Shown: positions 20,441-32,003, counted from the first letter of the stretch. The stretch is 64,000 bases of DNA from Isochrysis galbana (GCA_018136815.1 CM030932.1:1963284-2027283); one strand, 5' to 3'. Numbers and translations: made by a program. Notes: generated from the letters alone by a model not told the origin.

Positions 20441-20931
20441 TAAAAAAAACTCTCTTCTCCGCGCTCTCTCTGCTCCCCTGCGGCACGCGCGATGGCGCCT
20501 GAATCTTCAGATTTTAATGTTGGGAGTGTGCCTCTTGACTCTTGACGTGCGCCCACTGGGGGGCTGGCCCCCCTTTCCCTTCCTTGTTGTCGTTTTCCCA
20601 CCCTATGGTCTCCTTAATCTATCCCTTCGTACAACGTTTAGTTGGCGTCTCCGCTCGTGCGCCCTCTGGTGCTGATGTCCGCCTCTCCCCGATGGCTGAG
20701 GCGGGTCCTACAGTCTCAGCCGCCTCCTCGTGTGCTCTCGTCCCCAGTGAACCACCCGTCCCCATGCCTCGTTCGTTTCCACAGATCATGTTAGAACTCC
20801 TCACTTGTCACTTGCACTCACCGCCTCAACCTCAGCCTGGCATGGCTCACGCCTGCCAGTCACAGGTCCCATACTTGCATTCGCTTACGTCACAGCTGTG
20901 GTTCTAAGTGCTCAAAAGGCGGGTGCTACTG
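20441..20931. other. UFSP 3' flank, no gene seen
   Basis: No supported gene. The UFSP-like gene ends at 20932 on the minus strand, so part of this is its 3' untranslated side. Confidence 0.5.
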
Positions 20932-21714
20932 TCACATTCCACTTCCAGTCTCGACGACTTCAATCCAGCTGGACCAGTCTCTGCCCGTATCCTGATCAAA
21001 CCTCACCGATGAATTCGCCTTTTCGTTTGCCCGTGGCGTAACCTGTCTTGTCTGGGCGGGCTGAGGCGCAAGAGGCATGCCAAAATTGTAAAATGAGTCC
21101 TCATGTAGTGTGCTGACATCGCGCCATCTGACCCATCCCCCATCCCAAAGCTCACGACGGGCCCGCTCTCCCTCCTCCGTGTGCTCATGCGCATGAGCAG
21201 TCGCCTCACCAGAGTAGTGCGGGTCCCAGATCAGGAGCTGCGCTGAACTACCATGGCCTCGTACTCCCACCACAGTCTTCGAATAGACATCCCCTCCACC
21301 CCCGACCATCACCGGCCCGCCGCCTCCATCAAAATGACTCTTCAACTCTTCTAGCACAGCTCTCATCTCATTCGCTGCCCTGCCCGGCGTGAGATGGCGC
21401 ACGCGCATACTCGCACCGTAGAAAGCGTCAAGCAGGACCACAGCGTCAGGTACACCCATCCATTCACGTGGCCCGACGTATCCAGGAATCTGGCTCTGGC
21501 ATTCCGGGATCGAGGGCGGCGGCAAGTGTGGCGCCAGCCACGAGAGGATGCTCTGCGCTGTGCGAAAGCCGCAGCCCCAGCCTTGGTCGGAGAACCCCTG
21601 AGCACCGTAGTGCATGTATCGGAGGGGCCCGCGCAACAAGTGCGCCTCGGGTTCCTCAGTGGAGTCGGCGGGAGGAAGGAGCCGTTCGCACGAGTCGAGC
21701 AGAGGGGGCAGCAT
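20932..21714 (-). CDS. UFM1-specific protease (UFSP1-like, peptidase C78)
   Basis: A 260-aa single-exon frame; the ATG at 21714 is the first in-frame one. UFSPs mature the ubiquitin-like modifier UFM1 and remove it from targets. Visible signatures are HYGAQGFSDQGWGCGFRTAQ with catalytic C48 in GWGCG, GGPVMVGGGGDVYSKTVVGV forming the core, LIWDPHY with D164 and H166 completing the Cys-Asp-His triad, and SFYNFGMPLAP near the end. Length suits the short UFSP1 form rather than UFSP2, which has an extra N-terminal domain. About 40 residues after MPLAP are not family-like and may be a non-conserved tail or retained intron. It stands alone between repeats and a LINE fragment. Confidence 0.88.
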   Translation of the reverse strand: MLPPLLDSCERLLPPADSTEEPEAHLLRGPLRYMHYGAQGFSDQGWGCGFRTAQSILSWLAPHLPPPSIPECQSQIPGYVGPREWMGVPDAVVLLDAFYGASMRVRHLTPGRAANEMRAVLEELKSHFDGGGGPVMVGGGGDVYSKTVVGVRGHGSSAQLLIWDPHYSGEATAHAHEHTEEGERARRELWDGGWVRWRDVSTLHEDSFYNFGMPLAPQPAQTRQVTPRANEKANSSVRFDQDTGRDWSSWIEVVETGSGM

Positions 21715-21924
21715 CGGTGGCGGCGGACCGCGTTGGCGGCGGATCACCGTGTGAAGGAGGGAGGGCGGGAGGGAGTGAGTGAAGGAGGGTGTGTGGACTC
21801 AAGTGAGTTCTTTTGTAGATGTGTAGGTCCTAATCCCACAGTGGCTACTTGGGGTGTTGTCGGGGCACGGGTTCTCGCCGTTGCGCTAGCGCTATGTTCA
21901 TGCCTCTGATCTACACAATGTTGC

Positions 21925-23000
21925 TGACTATCACGGGGCCCCATAAGGGTGGGGCCAAACATGGTACCCCCGCCGAGCGAGGATCAGTCCCTTCTCGCCA
22001 ACTATCGTTAAAACGATATAGGGTCATGGAGCGCGCGCCGCCTCCCGCCCTCGCTGCTGCGGCCCTCGCCGCGATGGACGAAGCTTTCAAGGATACGCCG
22101 CTGCCGCCGAAGCGACCGCGCCAGGACGACCCCCCCAGCCAGGTGGGCACAGGAGCCAGCGGGCCAGGCCCGCGCACCACCGAGATCAGAGAGAGCACGG
22201 CCTGCATGCTGGTTGACAGCATGCTGCACACACAAATCACTACCCACAGCCACACCAGCCACACCATCCCAGTGGGACGCTCCATCAGGGAAGGCCCCCG
22301 GGCCTGGACCCTACACAGCCGTGGTACCGCCCTCGCGCTCCGGCGCGAGGTGTCGGCCCGGCACCATCATGAGCAAAACCCCAGAGGGGGAATGACCTAC
22401 AAAATCATAGGGCCGAACATGAAGCAGTTGTGGACCCCTAGGAAGGGGGACAGGAACAACACAAGGGACGGAACGAAGGGAGTGCTACCCAGCAAAGCCG
22501 AAGGGCGGGCGGACGAACGCGCCTCGAGCGCGAGAACGATGCACACAACATTGGCCGAAGAGGCCCAACACAACAGACACCAACACAAACAAGAGCCAAC
22601 ACCGAACACTCAGCTCAAAAAAACCTCGAAAGAGGGCGACACCGGCACGGACTCAACGAGCCCCATGGACCCCGATGAAATTAGACCACACACGGGACTA
22701 ACCCCACCTCCCACCCCGGCCGCACAGGTGGCCCTCCTCGACGAAGACCTCGAGCCCATGCCCGAGGAGGAAGCGGAGTTTCCCATAGATCAAAAAATCA
22801 TCATCACCTTCACGGCGTACGAAAAGGGTCACAAAGCCAAGGACGAAGAGACCCTTGGCGCCATCACCGCGCACCTCAACAAGCTCGAGGGCGTGGACCT
22901 CGAGCCAGACTTCCTGTCCAAAAGCGCCTCCGGCCCGTGGGAGATTCTTGTAACGGCGGATTGCAATAGGGAATGGAGAAGAGGGGAACGCAGAGAATAG
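21925..23000 (+). mobile_element. LINE 5' UTR and ORF1 (5' end, truncated)
   Basis: The leader (GCCAACTATCGTTAAAACGA, then AGGGTCATGGAGCGCGCGCC) and the start at 22027 recur in antisense at 58960-59046, showing this is the 5' end of a repeated element. The ORF (MERAPPPALAAAALAAMDEA...) is basic and low-complexity at first. It ends in a compact RRM-like segment (KIIITFTAYEKGHKAKDEET ... GPWEILVTAD), the usual place of the RNA-binding domain in LINE ORF1. It breaks off near 22965 in G-rich low-complexity DNA. No ORF2 follows. Confidence 0.6.
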
Positions 23001-23283
23001 AGAGGGGGGGGGGAAACCGCGAAGGGGGGGGGGGGAGCTGCAGAGGGGGGTGGAAACTGCAGAAGGGGAGGGAGGGAATGCAGATAATAATAAAACATCT
23101 GAAGATTCGGGCTACTCACGCTAGCTATACAGTCCACGTACTCACGGTACTCACTCACGACATCGCCTATACCCCAGTTTACTCACTCCCTTACACCACC
23201 CCCTTCCCCTTCATTCCTTTGTCTTTGGTATCGGGGGGGGGGGCCGCGTGCACTACAACGGGCCAAGTGCAGGGGGTGGGCTG
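23001..23283. other. G-rich junction and short dispersed repeat
   Basis: A G-run-rich spacer (23004-23075) is followed by an inverted copy of the ATCTTCAGATG repeat (about 23088-23115). No gene. Confidence 0.5.
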
Positions 23284-23645
23284 GGGGTGGGTGATTTCGA
23301 CGAGGGTTCGGCGCGCGGCCTGCCCGATTGGCGTGACCATCCGGGTGGGATATGCGTATATGGTATCTGGTGGGGTCCGCCATCCGGATGGATCGTCGAA
23401 AACGGCCACGCAGCGCGCCCGGCATCGGTTCGAAGTTGGGCTCTCCGGGCCTCCCTCGGCGACGGCTCAACGTTCAATGGGCTCGGCGGGTGGGTGATTT
23501 CGACGAGGGTTCGGCGCGCGGCCTGCCCGATTGGCGTGACCATCCGGGTGGGATATGCGTATATGGTATCTGGTGGGGTCCGCCATCCGGATGGATCGTC
23601 GAAAACGGCCACGCAGCGCGCCCGGCATCGGTTCGAAGTTGGGCT
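23284..23645. repeat. Two identical 158-bp direct repeats, 204-bp period
   Basis: Units at 23284-23442 and 23488-23645 are identical by eye over their whole length, from GGGTGGGTGATTTCGACGAG to GGTTCGAAGTTGGGCT, and are separated by a 45-bp unrelated spacer. Each holds the 12-bp palindrome CCATCCGGATGG. The perfect identity suggests a recent duplication. No coding evidence. Confidence 0.9.
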
Positions 23646-23689
23646 TTTTGAGCTTTTGCGAGTTTAGCGTCTTTTGTCAGTTTTTGATT

Positions 23690-23910
23690 ACGTTTTGTTA
23701 TGGGGGCCCAAGGGGGGGGTCCGGGTCCTAATGGGCCCCGGATATGTGCTAGTTGGGTGTATTGGGAACTTTCTCCCGAAAAAAATCCTTAAATTTCCTC
23801 AATTCTGAGATGGTCATTTTTTCACCCCTTATAAAAAAACACTGTTTGACCGCCCTAATGTTTACCCCCAATAAAACCCTGTTTGACCGCCCTGCACCTT
23901 ACCTCTTACC
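23690..23910 (+). repeat. Dispersed repeat, inverted copy at 63640-63865
   Basis: GTTTTGTTATGGGGGCCCAA, TCCGGGTCCTAATGGGCCCC, GGATATGTGCTA and TTGGGTGTATTGGGAACTTT match the reverse complement of 63640-63865. Both copies end in TTTGACCGCCCT motifs with short AT-rich spacers. It could be a MITE-like or solo-LTR-like element; ends are not clear enough to decide. Confidence 0.8.
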
Positions 23911-24899
23911 TGTGCATGAATGGATTATTCGTAGGTAGGTGAAGGTGTTGGTATATAGGTATAGGTATAGGGTACCCTTTTATTCTTATTCTTTAATCAA
24001 CCACTTTGGGATAGTTTTAGTTTCCCTTGTTGCAAAACTGAGCAGATTTGGATTCGCCCAGGTTCACGTCCACGGCTCACCGTTGTATTCTTGTCTTCCA
24101 GCCGAGAGGGCCAGCGACGGGAGGGCCAAGGCGGTCGCCGTGGCCTCCCTGTGGAAGGAGAGAGAACGCTCGTCTGTTCCACGAAAGTTCGAGGCCTTCC
24201 CGAGGGCGAGGGTTAAAGAAGATCCGTAGATTCATGGCTGGCCCCCCTTCTCTTGGTCTCCCCCCTCCCTCTCTATAGAGCTGAGCTCTAGAGAGAGCGA
24301 GAGTTTATGAGGAATGTAGGCTGTGGGGGGGGGGTGTTCGGGAGAAACGAAAGCGGGGGGAGAGGTTGGAAGGTGGGGATGGGGGAGAGAGAGAAGAGAG
24401 AGCGCAGAGTACATGATAACTTGAGCCGGTCGTCGCGCCGCGCACCCGCAAGAGGAGAACACGAGAGGAAATCTAAGCTAAACTTCCAACGTTCCATTTC
24501 ATTATGAGATCTTCTGTGGGGAGGTGGGGAGCAACTTCTCTCAACGACTCGTAGGAGTACCCTCTCTCTCTCTTAATTCTCCTGCCCTTCACTCTAATTT
24601 TCCTCCATAATTTTTGCTCGACGCTCTCCTCGACTCTCGTCTCTGGCCGCCCTCGAAATCATTCGTATCCACCGAGATTCATTCCTTTGTCAACCACCCC
24701 CCGTGCGTGTCCGGCCCCACTCCCGCAAGCAAGAACATCTTCTCGCTTATCTTCTATAACAAGCAGCCCTCTTTCACCTATCCTTCTCTCGGATCGCTGG
24801 CAAGCAGCTCTCTCTCTCTCTCTCTCCTCCCCCTCTCTTCCCCCCCCGCGGCTCTCTGCACGCATCTGTGAGAAGCTGGTCGATCGTCGTCGCCTGCTC
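23911..24899. other. Intergenic and desaturase 5' flank
   Basis: No gene seen on either strand. It contains an imperfect palindrome, CTATAGAGCTGAGCTCTAGAG (about 24274-24295), and CT-rich DNA just before the desaturase start, probably its promoter and 5' UTR. Confidence 0.5.
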
Positions 24900-26451
24900 A
24901 TGGCCGACTCTGCCAACCCTCTGCGTCTGCTGACGCTCTGCGCGCTCGCCTCGGGCGGCGCGGCGCTCAGCATGCGCGCCGCCCCGCTCGTCAGGTCTGC
25001 CCCTCTGCGCTCGGCCCGTAGCGCCACTCCGCTCGCCACGACCACCCTCGAGCCGAGCGCTGTGCAGCCTGTGGCGCCTGAGGATGAGTGGATCGCAAAG
25101 GTCGACCTGGATGCATTCGGTGCCGAGTGCCGCGCGCTGGGCGACCGCCTCGAGAAGGGACAGGGTGAGGCAGATGTCAAGCACCTGAAGAAGATGGTCC
25201 TCTGGTCCAACATCTGTGGTGCTGTTGGACTCGCTACCATGTGGATGAAGCCAAACATCGTCTCCATCATGGGCCTGGCACTCTGGACTACATCCAGGTG
25301 TGTTTCGTTTCACCGGGCCCTCGTGTGCGCGCGCATCGACGCTGTCTCGCTGTGGCGTGCGCGTGAAGGCCTGACAGTGCATGACGGCCTACACCGAATT
25401 ACTTGCGCTCAGGTGGACGATGATCGCCCACCATACTTGCCATGGCGGGTACAACAAGCAGGACGATGGATCGGGCCGTTTCACGTCGATGGGCTTTGCT
25501 CTTGGCTCGTTGCGCCGCCGCACTATGGACTGGCTCGACTGGATGCTTCCAGAGGCATGGAATGTGGAGCATAACAACCTGCACCATTTCCGCACCGGCG
25601 AACCTGGCGATCCGGACCTTGTGGAACGCAATTTGGAAACCCTGCGTACCATCCCCGTTCCCCGCCCTCTCAAGTATGCTTTTGTGGCTCTAGTCGCTGC
25701 CATGTGGAAGTGGTACTACTACGCTCCTAACACCTACAAACAGTTGAAGATGCATGAGATTCGACGCTCTGGAAAGAAAATCCCCGAATCTGTTGATGTG
25801 CACGCACCTTTTGCTGTGACCAAGTTTCTTCCTGGTGGCGGCTCGGAAGCGCCTCAGCTTGGATACAACTTCGTGGACTACGTCAAGAAAGTAGCGGGAC
25901 CGTACATTGGTGTCCGCTTTCTGCTTCTCCCATCACCACTGCTGCTCATCAATCCGCTCTTCTTTCAGCGTGCTGTCGTAAATCTCCTCCTTGCAGATGT
26001 CATTGCGAACATCCACTCCTTCATCATCATCTCTACGAACCACGCGGGTGATGACATGTACCAGTTCGAAAACTCTGTCACACCGAAGTCGGGCTCATTC
26101 TACATGCGCCAGGTGATCACCTCGGTGAACTTCCGCACATCGAATGGCATCCGCAAGGATGGTACGGCCCGTCCTGTGCATGGACTCACCGCCGACATGA
26201 ACGATTTCATGCACGGCTGGCTCAACTACCAGATTGAGCACCATTTGTGGCCCCAGCTTTCGATGCTCTCCTACCAAAAGGCGGCGCCCGAACTTCGTGC
26301 CATTTGCGCAAAGCACGGGATCCCCTACGTTCAGCAAAATGTCTTCCGGCGCTTGAAGAAGACGGCTGATATCATGGTCGGGGCCACTTCCATGCGGAAG
26401 TTCCGCCCCGAGTGGGAGAAGGTGTCGGACCGCTTCGAGTGGAAGCAATGA
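24900..26451 (+). CDS. Plastid-type membrane fatty-acid desaturase
   Basis: Exons 24900-25297 and 25413-26451 flank a 115-bp GT-AG intron in phase 2; the product is 478 aa. The enzyme should insert a double bond into an acyl chain using a di-iron centre held by three His boxes: HHTCH (139-143), HNNLHH (186-191) and QIEHH (406-410). The Gln in the third box is typical of the front-end-like class, but no cytochrome b5 domain is present. The splice restores RWTMIAHHTCHGG exactly. The N-terminus (LRLLTLCALASGGAALS then basic, Ala/Ser-rich) looks like a bipartite signal plus transit peptide for a secondary plastid. Regiospecificity cannot be read from the sequence. A short direct repeat (CGAATAGGCTCTTCTGCC) lies twice in the 3' flank. 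Confidence 0.92.
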
Positions 26452-28014
26452 CACTGTGACACAGAAAGGGTCGAATAGGCTCTTCTGCCACAAAATTGCT
26501 CGTCACTGTGACGCTTCCACTCGTCGAATAGGCTCTTCTGCCGAGGGGGATGAGACCATCAAATCCTCCCACGGTCGCCTTTACGTCTCCAGCAGGCCAT
26601 ATTGCTCCTCAGCTTCACAGCCAACTGGCAATGTGGAAGACATGGTCTTACTGTGGGTTTCGTGATGTCGTGCCTGTCGGCGAAAGCCGCGTTGGCGCGC
26701 CGTTGCTCTCATTGCTGTGGTGCGCAGGAGCTCCGCGACGTTACTGGCCACCTCTTCCATCAAGTTCGAGGCTCATTGCTTCATTTTCCTTCCGCCGTCA
26801 ATGCTTTTAGATGTGACCGACGACTGCTGTTGTCTCATGTGCAGTGGGTCCGGTGCAACTCGCTTTGATGTCGGGCGCTCTCCGCTCATTGCGCACTGTG
26901 AGTGAGCATGGTCTGTATACGTGGGGTGCGCGTTATTGTGGCGCCGGGAGCAGCTGGAGCGACGCGCATGCGGTTGATCGCGATGGGCCGCACGCTGCTC
27001 GCGATGGCGAGCCATGTGCGTGGGACCGTCGACTGCTTCCCTACTTCTATTCCTATTCTACATCCCGTCTCTTGCGGCATGGTTGCAAGATGCCTACGCG
27101 CCGCAACGGTTAATGTTTTCTGCCCGGGACGATGGAGGCTTGTAAGAGCCATGACGTGGCGTGCCCACGGGCGCATCACTAGCCATGGGCCGCAGTAGCA
27201 GAATGAGTACGAACCGCCAGCGCACATATTACATATTACATACACATATATGTGGCCGTGAGCGTGTCCCGGTGGCCGCGTACGGCGCTAGCGCCGCCAC
27301 TTAACCCATAACCATAACCCCCCACAATAGGGTATACAATACCCGACACCGCTAACAACTAAACCACGAGGCCCGCCCCGCCCTCCCAACGGACAGGGGC
27401 CAGGGGTTGTGCGTGAACGTTCACGGGCCCAACTGGGCCAAAGCCAAAGGGCCAAATACACTTTCAAATCAGGTGTTCAAGGTAAATTTGGAAAGTGGGT
27501 GTTCACAACTGTTCACATGGCGACACTTAAGTGTCCATTCCTAGGTGTTGGTGTTCAAAGTGCAAAGTGTCCAAAGGTGTTCCAAACGTCCATGCTCCAT
27601 GCTAGGTGTTCAAAGTGTCCAAAGTGTCCCCGCTGGAGTTCATTGATTGGTGTTCAAATTTGTCCATACCAAAAAAAAGGTCTAGGGGCTAGAAACCCCA
27701 GTGGGTTTCGAGCTGATGTACCCTGGACCAATAGACCCACCCTCCGTGGTGGTCAGAGTTGTTGCTCACTAAGCCACTACTAGGCCCAGCTCACCGATGC
27801 TCGCCGTCAGGCTAAAACTCGTAATTTATACCTAACCTTTGAATCTCTGAATAGGGGTAAAGCAGAGTTCCGGAAATAACTCGCCCCCCTCCCCCCCCCT
27901 TCCCCCCTCCCCTCCCCCCGCCCCTACTTTCCACCGATCTCTCGGAAGCCCTCACCCTCATCTTCCGCCACGCTCTAATCTCTCCCCCGAGCGGACAGAG
28001 CTACTCAGCTACTC
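26452..28014. other. Desaturase 3' flank and intergenic DNA
   Basis: The direct repeat CGAATAGGCTCTTCTGCC occurs at about 26473 and 26524. Between 27465 and 27660 the words GTGTTCAAAGTG and AAAGTGTCC recur irregularly. No convincing gene; frames at 26550-27245 show no recognisable domains. Confidence 0.5.
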
Positions 28015-28353
28015 ATGGAGCAAGAGCCAGAGTACAAGTGGCTCTACACTGGCGGCGAGGAGGGTAGCGCCGAGGCGGCCCATCGCGGCGAGCAGCGAGC
28101 GCACCGGGGCGACAGAGTATGCCACGATTTCAGGGGCGCCGGCTCACTCGTACGCCTCGAGAAAGGCGACATCTTCTTCACGGTGAATGGGGTCGAGCTG
28201 TCCTCCTCGGCCGGCCATATGCGCGTGGAGGGCGAGAGCAGATCCTCGCGCAAGGTGTCGAAGCCGGCATGTGCCACCCCCCCCGCCAAACCATTAGAAG
28301 CGGTGGCGCGCATGTTCGGGCTCGGACAAAGAAGACGGAGTGGCCGGTGCTAA
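28015..28353 (+). CDS. Hypothetical 112-aa ORF
   Basis: The ATG at 28015 opens a charged frame with one suggestive stretch, RLEKGDIFFTVNGVEL, like the tail of a SPRY domain (G.I.FT.NG), but too short to assign. It abuts the antisense LINE RT fragment, so it may be the remnant of a gene cut by that insertion or a chance frame. No family recognised. Confidence 0.3.
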   Translation: MEQEPEYKWLYTGGEEGSAEAAHRGEQRAHRGDRVCHDFRGAGSLVRLEKGDIFFTVNGVELSSSAGHMRVEGESRSSRKVSKPACATPPAKPLEAVARMFGLGQRRRSGRC

Positions 28354-28363
28354 CGCGATTACT

Positions 28364-28860
28364 TTATTTACTTTTTCGTCTATTTTGTCTGCCAGTTGCT
28401 CGACCAAAATGGTCTAAAAGAGCCTCGGGCGCGCCCAGCGGGACCCCTAGGATGGTCAGATATTCGTCTTCGTTTATCCAATTGAATCTTCTCATGTCCC
28501 ACGGGGGCTTGCGAAGCCGCTGTGACCCCATGCGCAGTCCCTGAAATTTGTTTACGTTGCTTTTACCACCTGTCGCCTTCTCGTGTAGCTTAACCCAATG
28601 TAGGGCCTTTTGAAGGCTGTTGTAGTCTCTGGCTATCAACGCCGTGTCATCGGCCGAATGGGCTTATCTTTAGGCTGTAACCATTCAAGTTCACGCCCGA
28701 TATATCTTCATCTCCGTTGATAACTCGGGTTAGTGCCTCTGTGGTGAGGAGGAAGGTGAGTGGTGATAGTAGGTGATAGCGGACGGACATCCTTGCGGCT
28801 TGCGGCATGCCGCTCCCCACGGTGAAGGGGTAGCTCCTACCTCCGTTGGTCGGTCTTGAT
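28364..28860 (-). pseudogene. LINE reverse-transcriptase fragment (palm region)
   Basis: Minus-strand translation gives FTVGSGMPQ, then LTFLLTTEALTRVI, NLNGYSLKIS, and after a 1-base frameshift (about 28655, at the position of the catalytic [FY]ADD) DDTALIARDYNSLQKALHW, KATGGKSNVNKFQGL, and YLTILGVPLG. This is the palm-to-thumb stretch of a non-LTR RT. The frameshift and 5'/3' truncation make it dead. The C-terminal words match the LINE at 55187 onward. Confidence 0.8.
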
Positions 28861-28909
28861 TGTGCGTATCGGCCGAGCGTCTTCGCTCGTGAGTGCCTTC
28901 GCGAGTGTG

Positions 28910-29490
28910 GGCCCTGGCCTCCCCTGCCTCTCCCTCGCTAGAGCTCTTGAGCCTCAGGGGCCCCCACGCTGCACCTGTCTGCCTCTGCCTGTCGAACAGG
29001 GGGGGAGGAGGGGTTGGAGCAATGGGCTGGCCACGCCGGGCCAGGACCAGGACGAGCGAACCAGTGGAACCAGGCGAGCCTGTGGGGAAGAGAGTGGGTC
29101 AGCAGGGCAGTCTCCTCCTGGCAAGCCATCAGGCATACTAGGAGGAGGGGTGGTTCCTCCCCCATGGCAGGGGAGGAGTGGAGAGGGGGGGGGGCTCGTG
29201 CCCTCGTGCCCCCCCATGGGCGAACCAAGTATAAACTTAGTTGGTAGTTGGCTCAGTGGTGAGAGGGGGGTCAGTACGATGAGGGGGCCAGTGCAGGCGA
29301 ATGCGTGCGGCGCGTGGCGCGCGCCCGGCGAGCCGGCGAGGGTCTGGACAGTTGTGGTGATTGGTCAGCTCCTGCAGGCAAGGGCTGAGGATGGTTGTGC
29401 AGGCCCACCCAGGGGGTGTCTGCGATGGAGGGAGGGGGGTGCGAGGCCCCCATTGACCCCTACTTCTAAAAATAGGTTGTTGAGCGAGAA
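28910..29490 (+). repeat. GC-rich dispersed repeat (copy at 29 kb)
   Basis: The part to about 29250 is the reverse complement of 47570-47890 (CATCAGGC, GGGGAGGAGTGGAGAG, CCCCCCATGGGCGAAC, AAGTATAAACTTAG). From 29260 onward it matches 20215-20440 (GTCAGTACGA; CGATGGAGGGAGGGGGG; CGAGGCCCCCATTGACCC). It thus joins the two other copies into one family. Confidence 0.8.
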
Positions 29491-30128
29491 GGGGGGGAGA
29501 AGAGGCAGGGGTATAGGCGATGTCGATGTGAGACCGTGAGTGGTCAAACATATAGTAGCTTCGCGGTCACCTTCAAGAATTTTTTTAGCGCCGCCGCAAA
29601 AAGCCGGAATACAGGCAATAAGTTCAGCTTAAGCTCACCAGCCGATGCGCGTGCAGCGATGCTTACAAGCTAAGAGCAAGGCCTGCGCGCGCTAAGCACA
29701 AAACACAACACGGCTGCAATGGGCTTAGTCTAATGCAGCTATTAGCGTCGCTAAAAGGTTCAGGCTCTAAAACTCTACTAGGGTGCTGACACCCCTTGCT
29801 CTCGCAAGACCGCCATGCTTGTGCATTCCCATCACAAGCACAAGCTTCCGCTACCGGACGGCTAGGCGGAGAGTCTGCCCTAGGCCCACGGGCAAGGCTG
29901 GCAGTTTGCAGCCCGCGTTTGCTCCCGTGCTCTGGGCCCTTACGGCAGCACACCTTCAAGCCTCCAATTAAAACTGTTCAACTAGCTGGAGCCCTGAGTA
30001 GGGCCCGCACCTACCAAGCCTTCCATGGACAAGTGCAGGGGTAACCGGGACAGTGGTATAGTGAGTGATGATGAAGGTCGAGGCGAGCTCAACAGACAAC
30101 AAGCTCGAGTCCTCTAGAAGAGAAGCAA
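29491..30128. other. Centrin 3' flank, no gene seen
   Basis: No protein-coding signal. A stretch of ordinary composition (29560-30060) without repeat matches in the window; I could not identify an RNA gene in it. Confidence 0.5.
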
Positions 30129-31065
30129 TCACTTGAGCGACTCCGCCTTGAACGAGTGCTTATACGTCATTATACGAAGAAATTCCTCCTCGCTGACCTC
30201 TCCATCTCCGTCAAGATCCGCCTTGTTGATCATTTCCTGAAGTTCCTCATCTGTCATATTCTCGCCAAGCTCGCGGGCCACCTGTGATGACGAGGAAGAA
30301 AGACTAGTGAACGATGGGCACAATTCCGAAGTGTTGCCTAGCGCAACCACACGTGCCAACCATGGCTACTGTCCACGCGACATTTCCCTATCTGCATCGA
30401 CTGCGTACTGTGAAGCTGCACCACACAATAGGGAGAGCATCAATGAAATGCACGTCCAGCAGAGTGAAACGCAGGCAAAGGAAGGGACAACTCAACCAAT
30501 ATTATCCGCGCTACGCACCCGCTTGAGATTGCGGAAGCTAATTTTTCCCGTCTCGTCGTCATCGAAGAGCTTGAATACGCGCCTTATTTCTTCTGGCGAG
30601 TCGCGATCGCCCATTTTTCCTGTCATCATCTCCACGAACTCTTCAAAGTCAATCGTACCTGAGATTGAACACCGCCACAATGTGAGGCAGTAAGTGGCAA
30701 CGCACTACTTGCAATTCAGCACAAGAACATGACAGACTGTGAGAAGTAACTTAGTGAGATTCCTCGGCAGAAACAATGGAAGAGCTGGCAGCGAGACCCT
30801 TGGTGTGTGTAGATGAATTACCTGAACCATCCAGGTCGATATCTGCGATCATCTTACGGACCTTCTCCTTCTTGGAGTCGAAGCCGAGCGCCCGCAGGGC
30901 AACCTGCAGCTCCTTTGTGTCAATAGTACCAGAGCCATCGGTATCGAAGAGGTCGAAAGCCTCCCGCAGCTCTTGCATTTGCCAGTCAGGAATGCCGGGC
31001 CGGGAGGCCACCTCGCGCCGTCCAGCCGGTTTGGTGGCCGAACCTTTCTTGTAAGGAGATGCCAT
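30129..31065 (-). CDS. Centrin (caltractin), EF-hand protein
   Basis: Three exons, 31065-30822, 30658-30519 and 30281-30129, have GT-AG introns of 163 and 237 bp (phases 1 and 0); 178 aa. Centrin is a calcium-binding protein of basal bodies, flagellar roots and nuclear pores. Four EF-hand loops are visible: 41-52 ([12 protein letters not shown]), 77-88 ([12 protein letters not shown]), 114-125 ([12 protein letters not shown]) and 150-161 ([12 protein letters not shown]). The linker [20 protein letters not shown] and the KMG.RDS..EI motif before hand 3 are centrin hallmarks and separate it from calmodulin. The basic N-terminal tail (about 24 residues) is usual. The C-terminus ([15 protein letters not shown]) is slightly extended. 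All splice junctions restore the family sequence exactly. Confidence 0.96.
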
Positions 31066-32003
31066 CGCGTGAGCCTCAGCCTTCTGCTTGCGCAGGCCAG
31101 CCTACCTCTGATTGAGCTGCGCCGGTGCGGTGTGCGAGGATGGTCAGTGAGAAATATCCCATCAGACTGCTCTGTCTCTCTGGCCGCGAGACTCCCGCAT
31201 GCGGCACAGACGGGCGGATGGGCGGGAAGAGGACGACAGCGGGCGGCTGGTCGGGCGGCGCGCACCTGCCCCGCTGGGCGGCAGAAGGGGAGGGGGAAGC
31301 ACCCCTCACAAGACAACATAAGAATAGAGTATATTAACTCCTTACGGGCGAAGCCCCGAAATAGATGCTTTCCGTCAGTTATTCAATTATTTCTCCTCGG
31401 TGCTGCCTCCGCGTTAGACCATTTTGGGGGGGGGATGGGAGAAGGTCCCAGGAGACACACTGTCAGAAAAAATCTCACGAATAAACGAGGTTATAGACGT
31501 GTTTTATGACTGAAAGGGAGTGAGAAGGCGAAGCACCTATTCCGGGGCTTCACTTTATGAAGAAAACACAATGTCCACGCTAGTAAAGAGGGAATCGAGT
31601 CTGACCTGAAAACAGTGGTGGTGCGGCCCACGCCCCCTCTGCCCCCACCCCCGCGCGCGCTGCCCCCCTCCCCCGCGCTGCCCTGAGGTCCCCGATGTAT
31701 GGCCACGAGGAATTCCCGCCGCCCTCCGTCGCTGGTGACCTCCCCATCCACACAACACCGCCGGTCGAGGCCGCCGGCCCCGGCATCGACGGCCGCGGTG
31801 AGGCTGGTGACACCCTGTACGTCGTCCCGGTACAGCGTGAGCGAGTGCAGAAGGGCAGGAAGGTGTTGTACAGGGAGCTGATGTGCCCCCTCCACAGCAA
31901 GGGCGATGAGGACGTGGAGGAAGTGGTGGAGAACGAGGGTTGGGGTGCCAGGCCGCGGGTGTGCACTGTCGAGTGGTTGACTGGCCGCATCTTAGACGGG
32001 GGG
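31066..32003. other. Centrin 5' flank, LINE scrap and unassigned ORF
   Basis: At 31385-31470 a plus-strand scrap (ALDHFGGGMGEGPRR) resembles the LINE RT fragment's LLDHFGRATG. It is flanked by inverted copies of GGCGAAGC-CCC (about 31343-31370 and 31530-31556). A plus frame from 31695 to the LTR at 32004 (about 100 codons) has no recognised domain and is cut by the chromovirus. The upstream edge TTAGACGGGGGG resembles a polypurine tract, so the flank might be the tail of another element. Confidence 0.4.

Noticed and set aside
19822-20502. 226-codon Gly/Pro-rich frame
   Set aside because: Lies over a dispersed GC-rich repeat whose other copies do not keep the frame.
23428-23640. tRNA or SINE B box (GGTTCGAA) in the 158-bp repeats
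   Set aside because: No matching A box at the right distance and no cloverleaf could be drawn.
24687-24899. Longer N-terminus of the desaturase from 24687
   Set aside because: It would place 71 extra residues before the signal-peptide-like segment. ATG 24900 directly precedes that segment.
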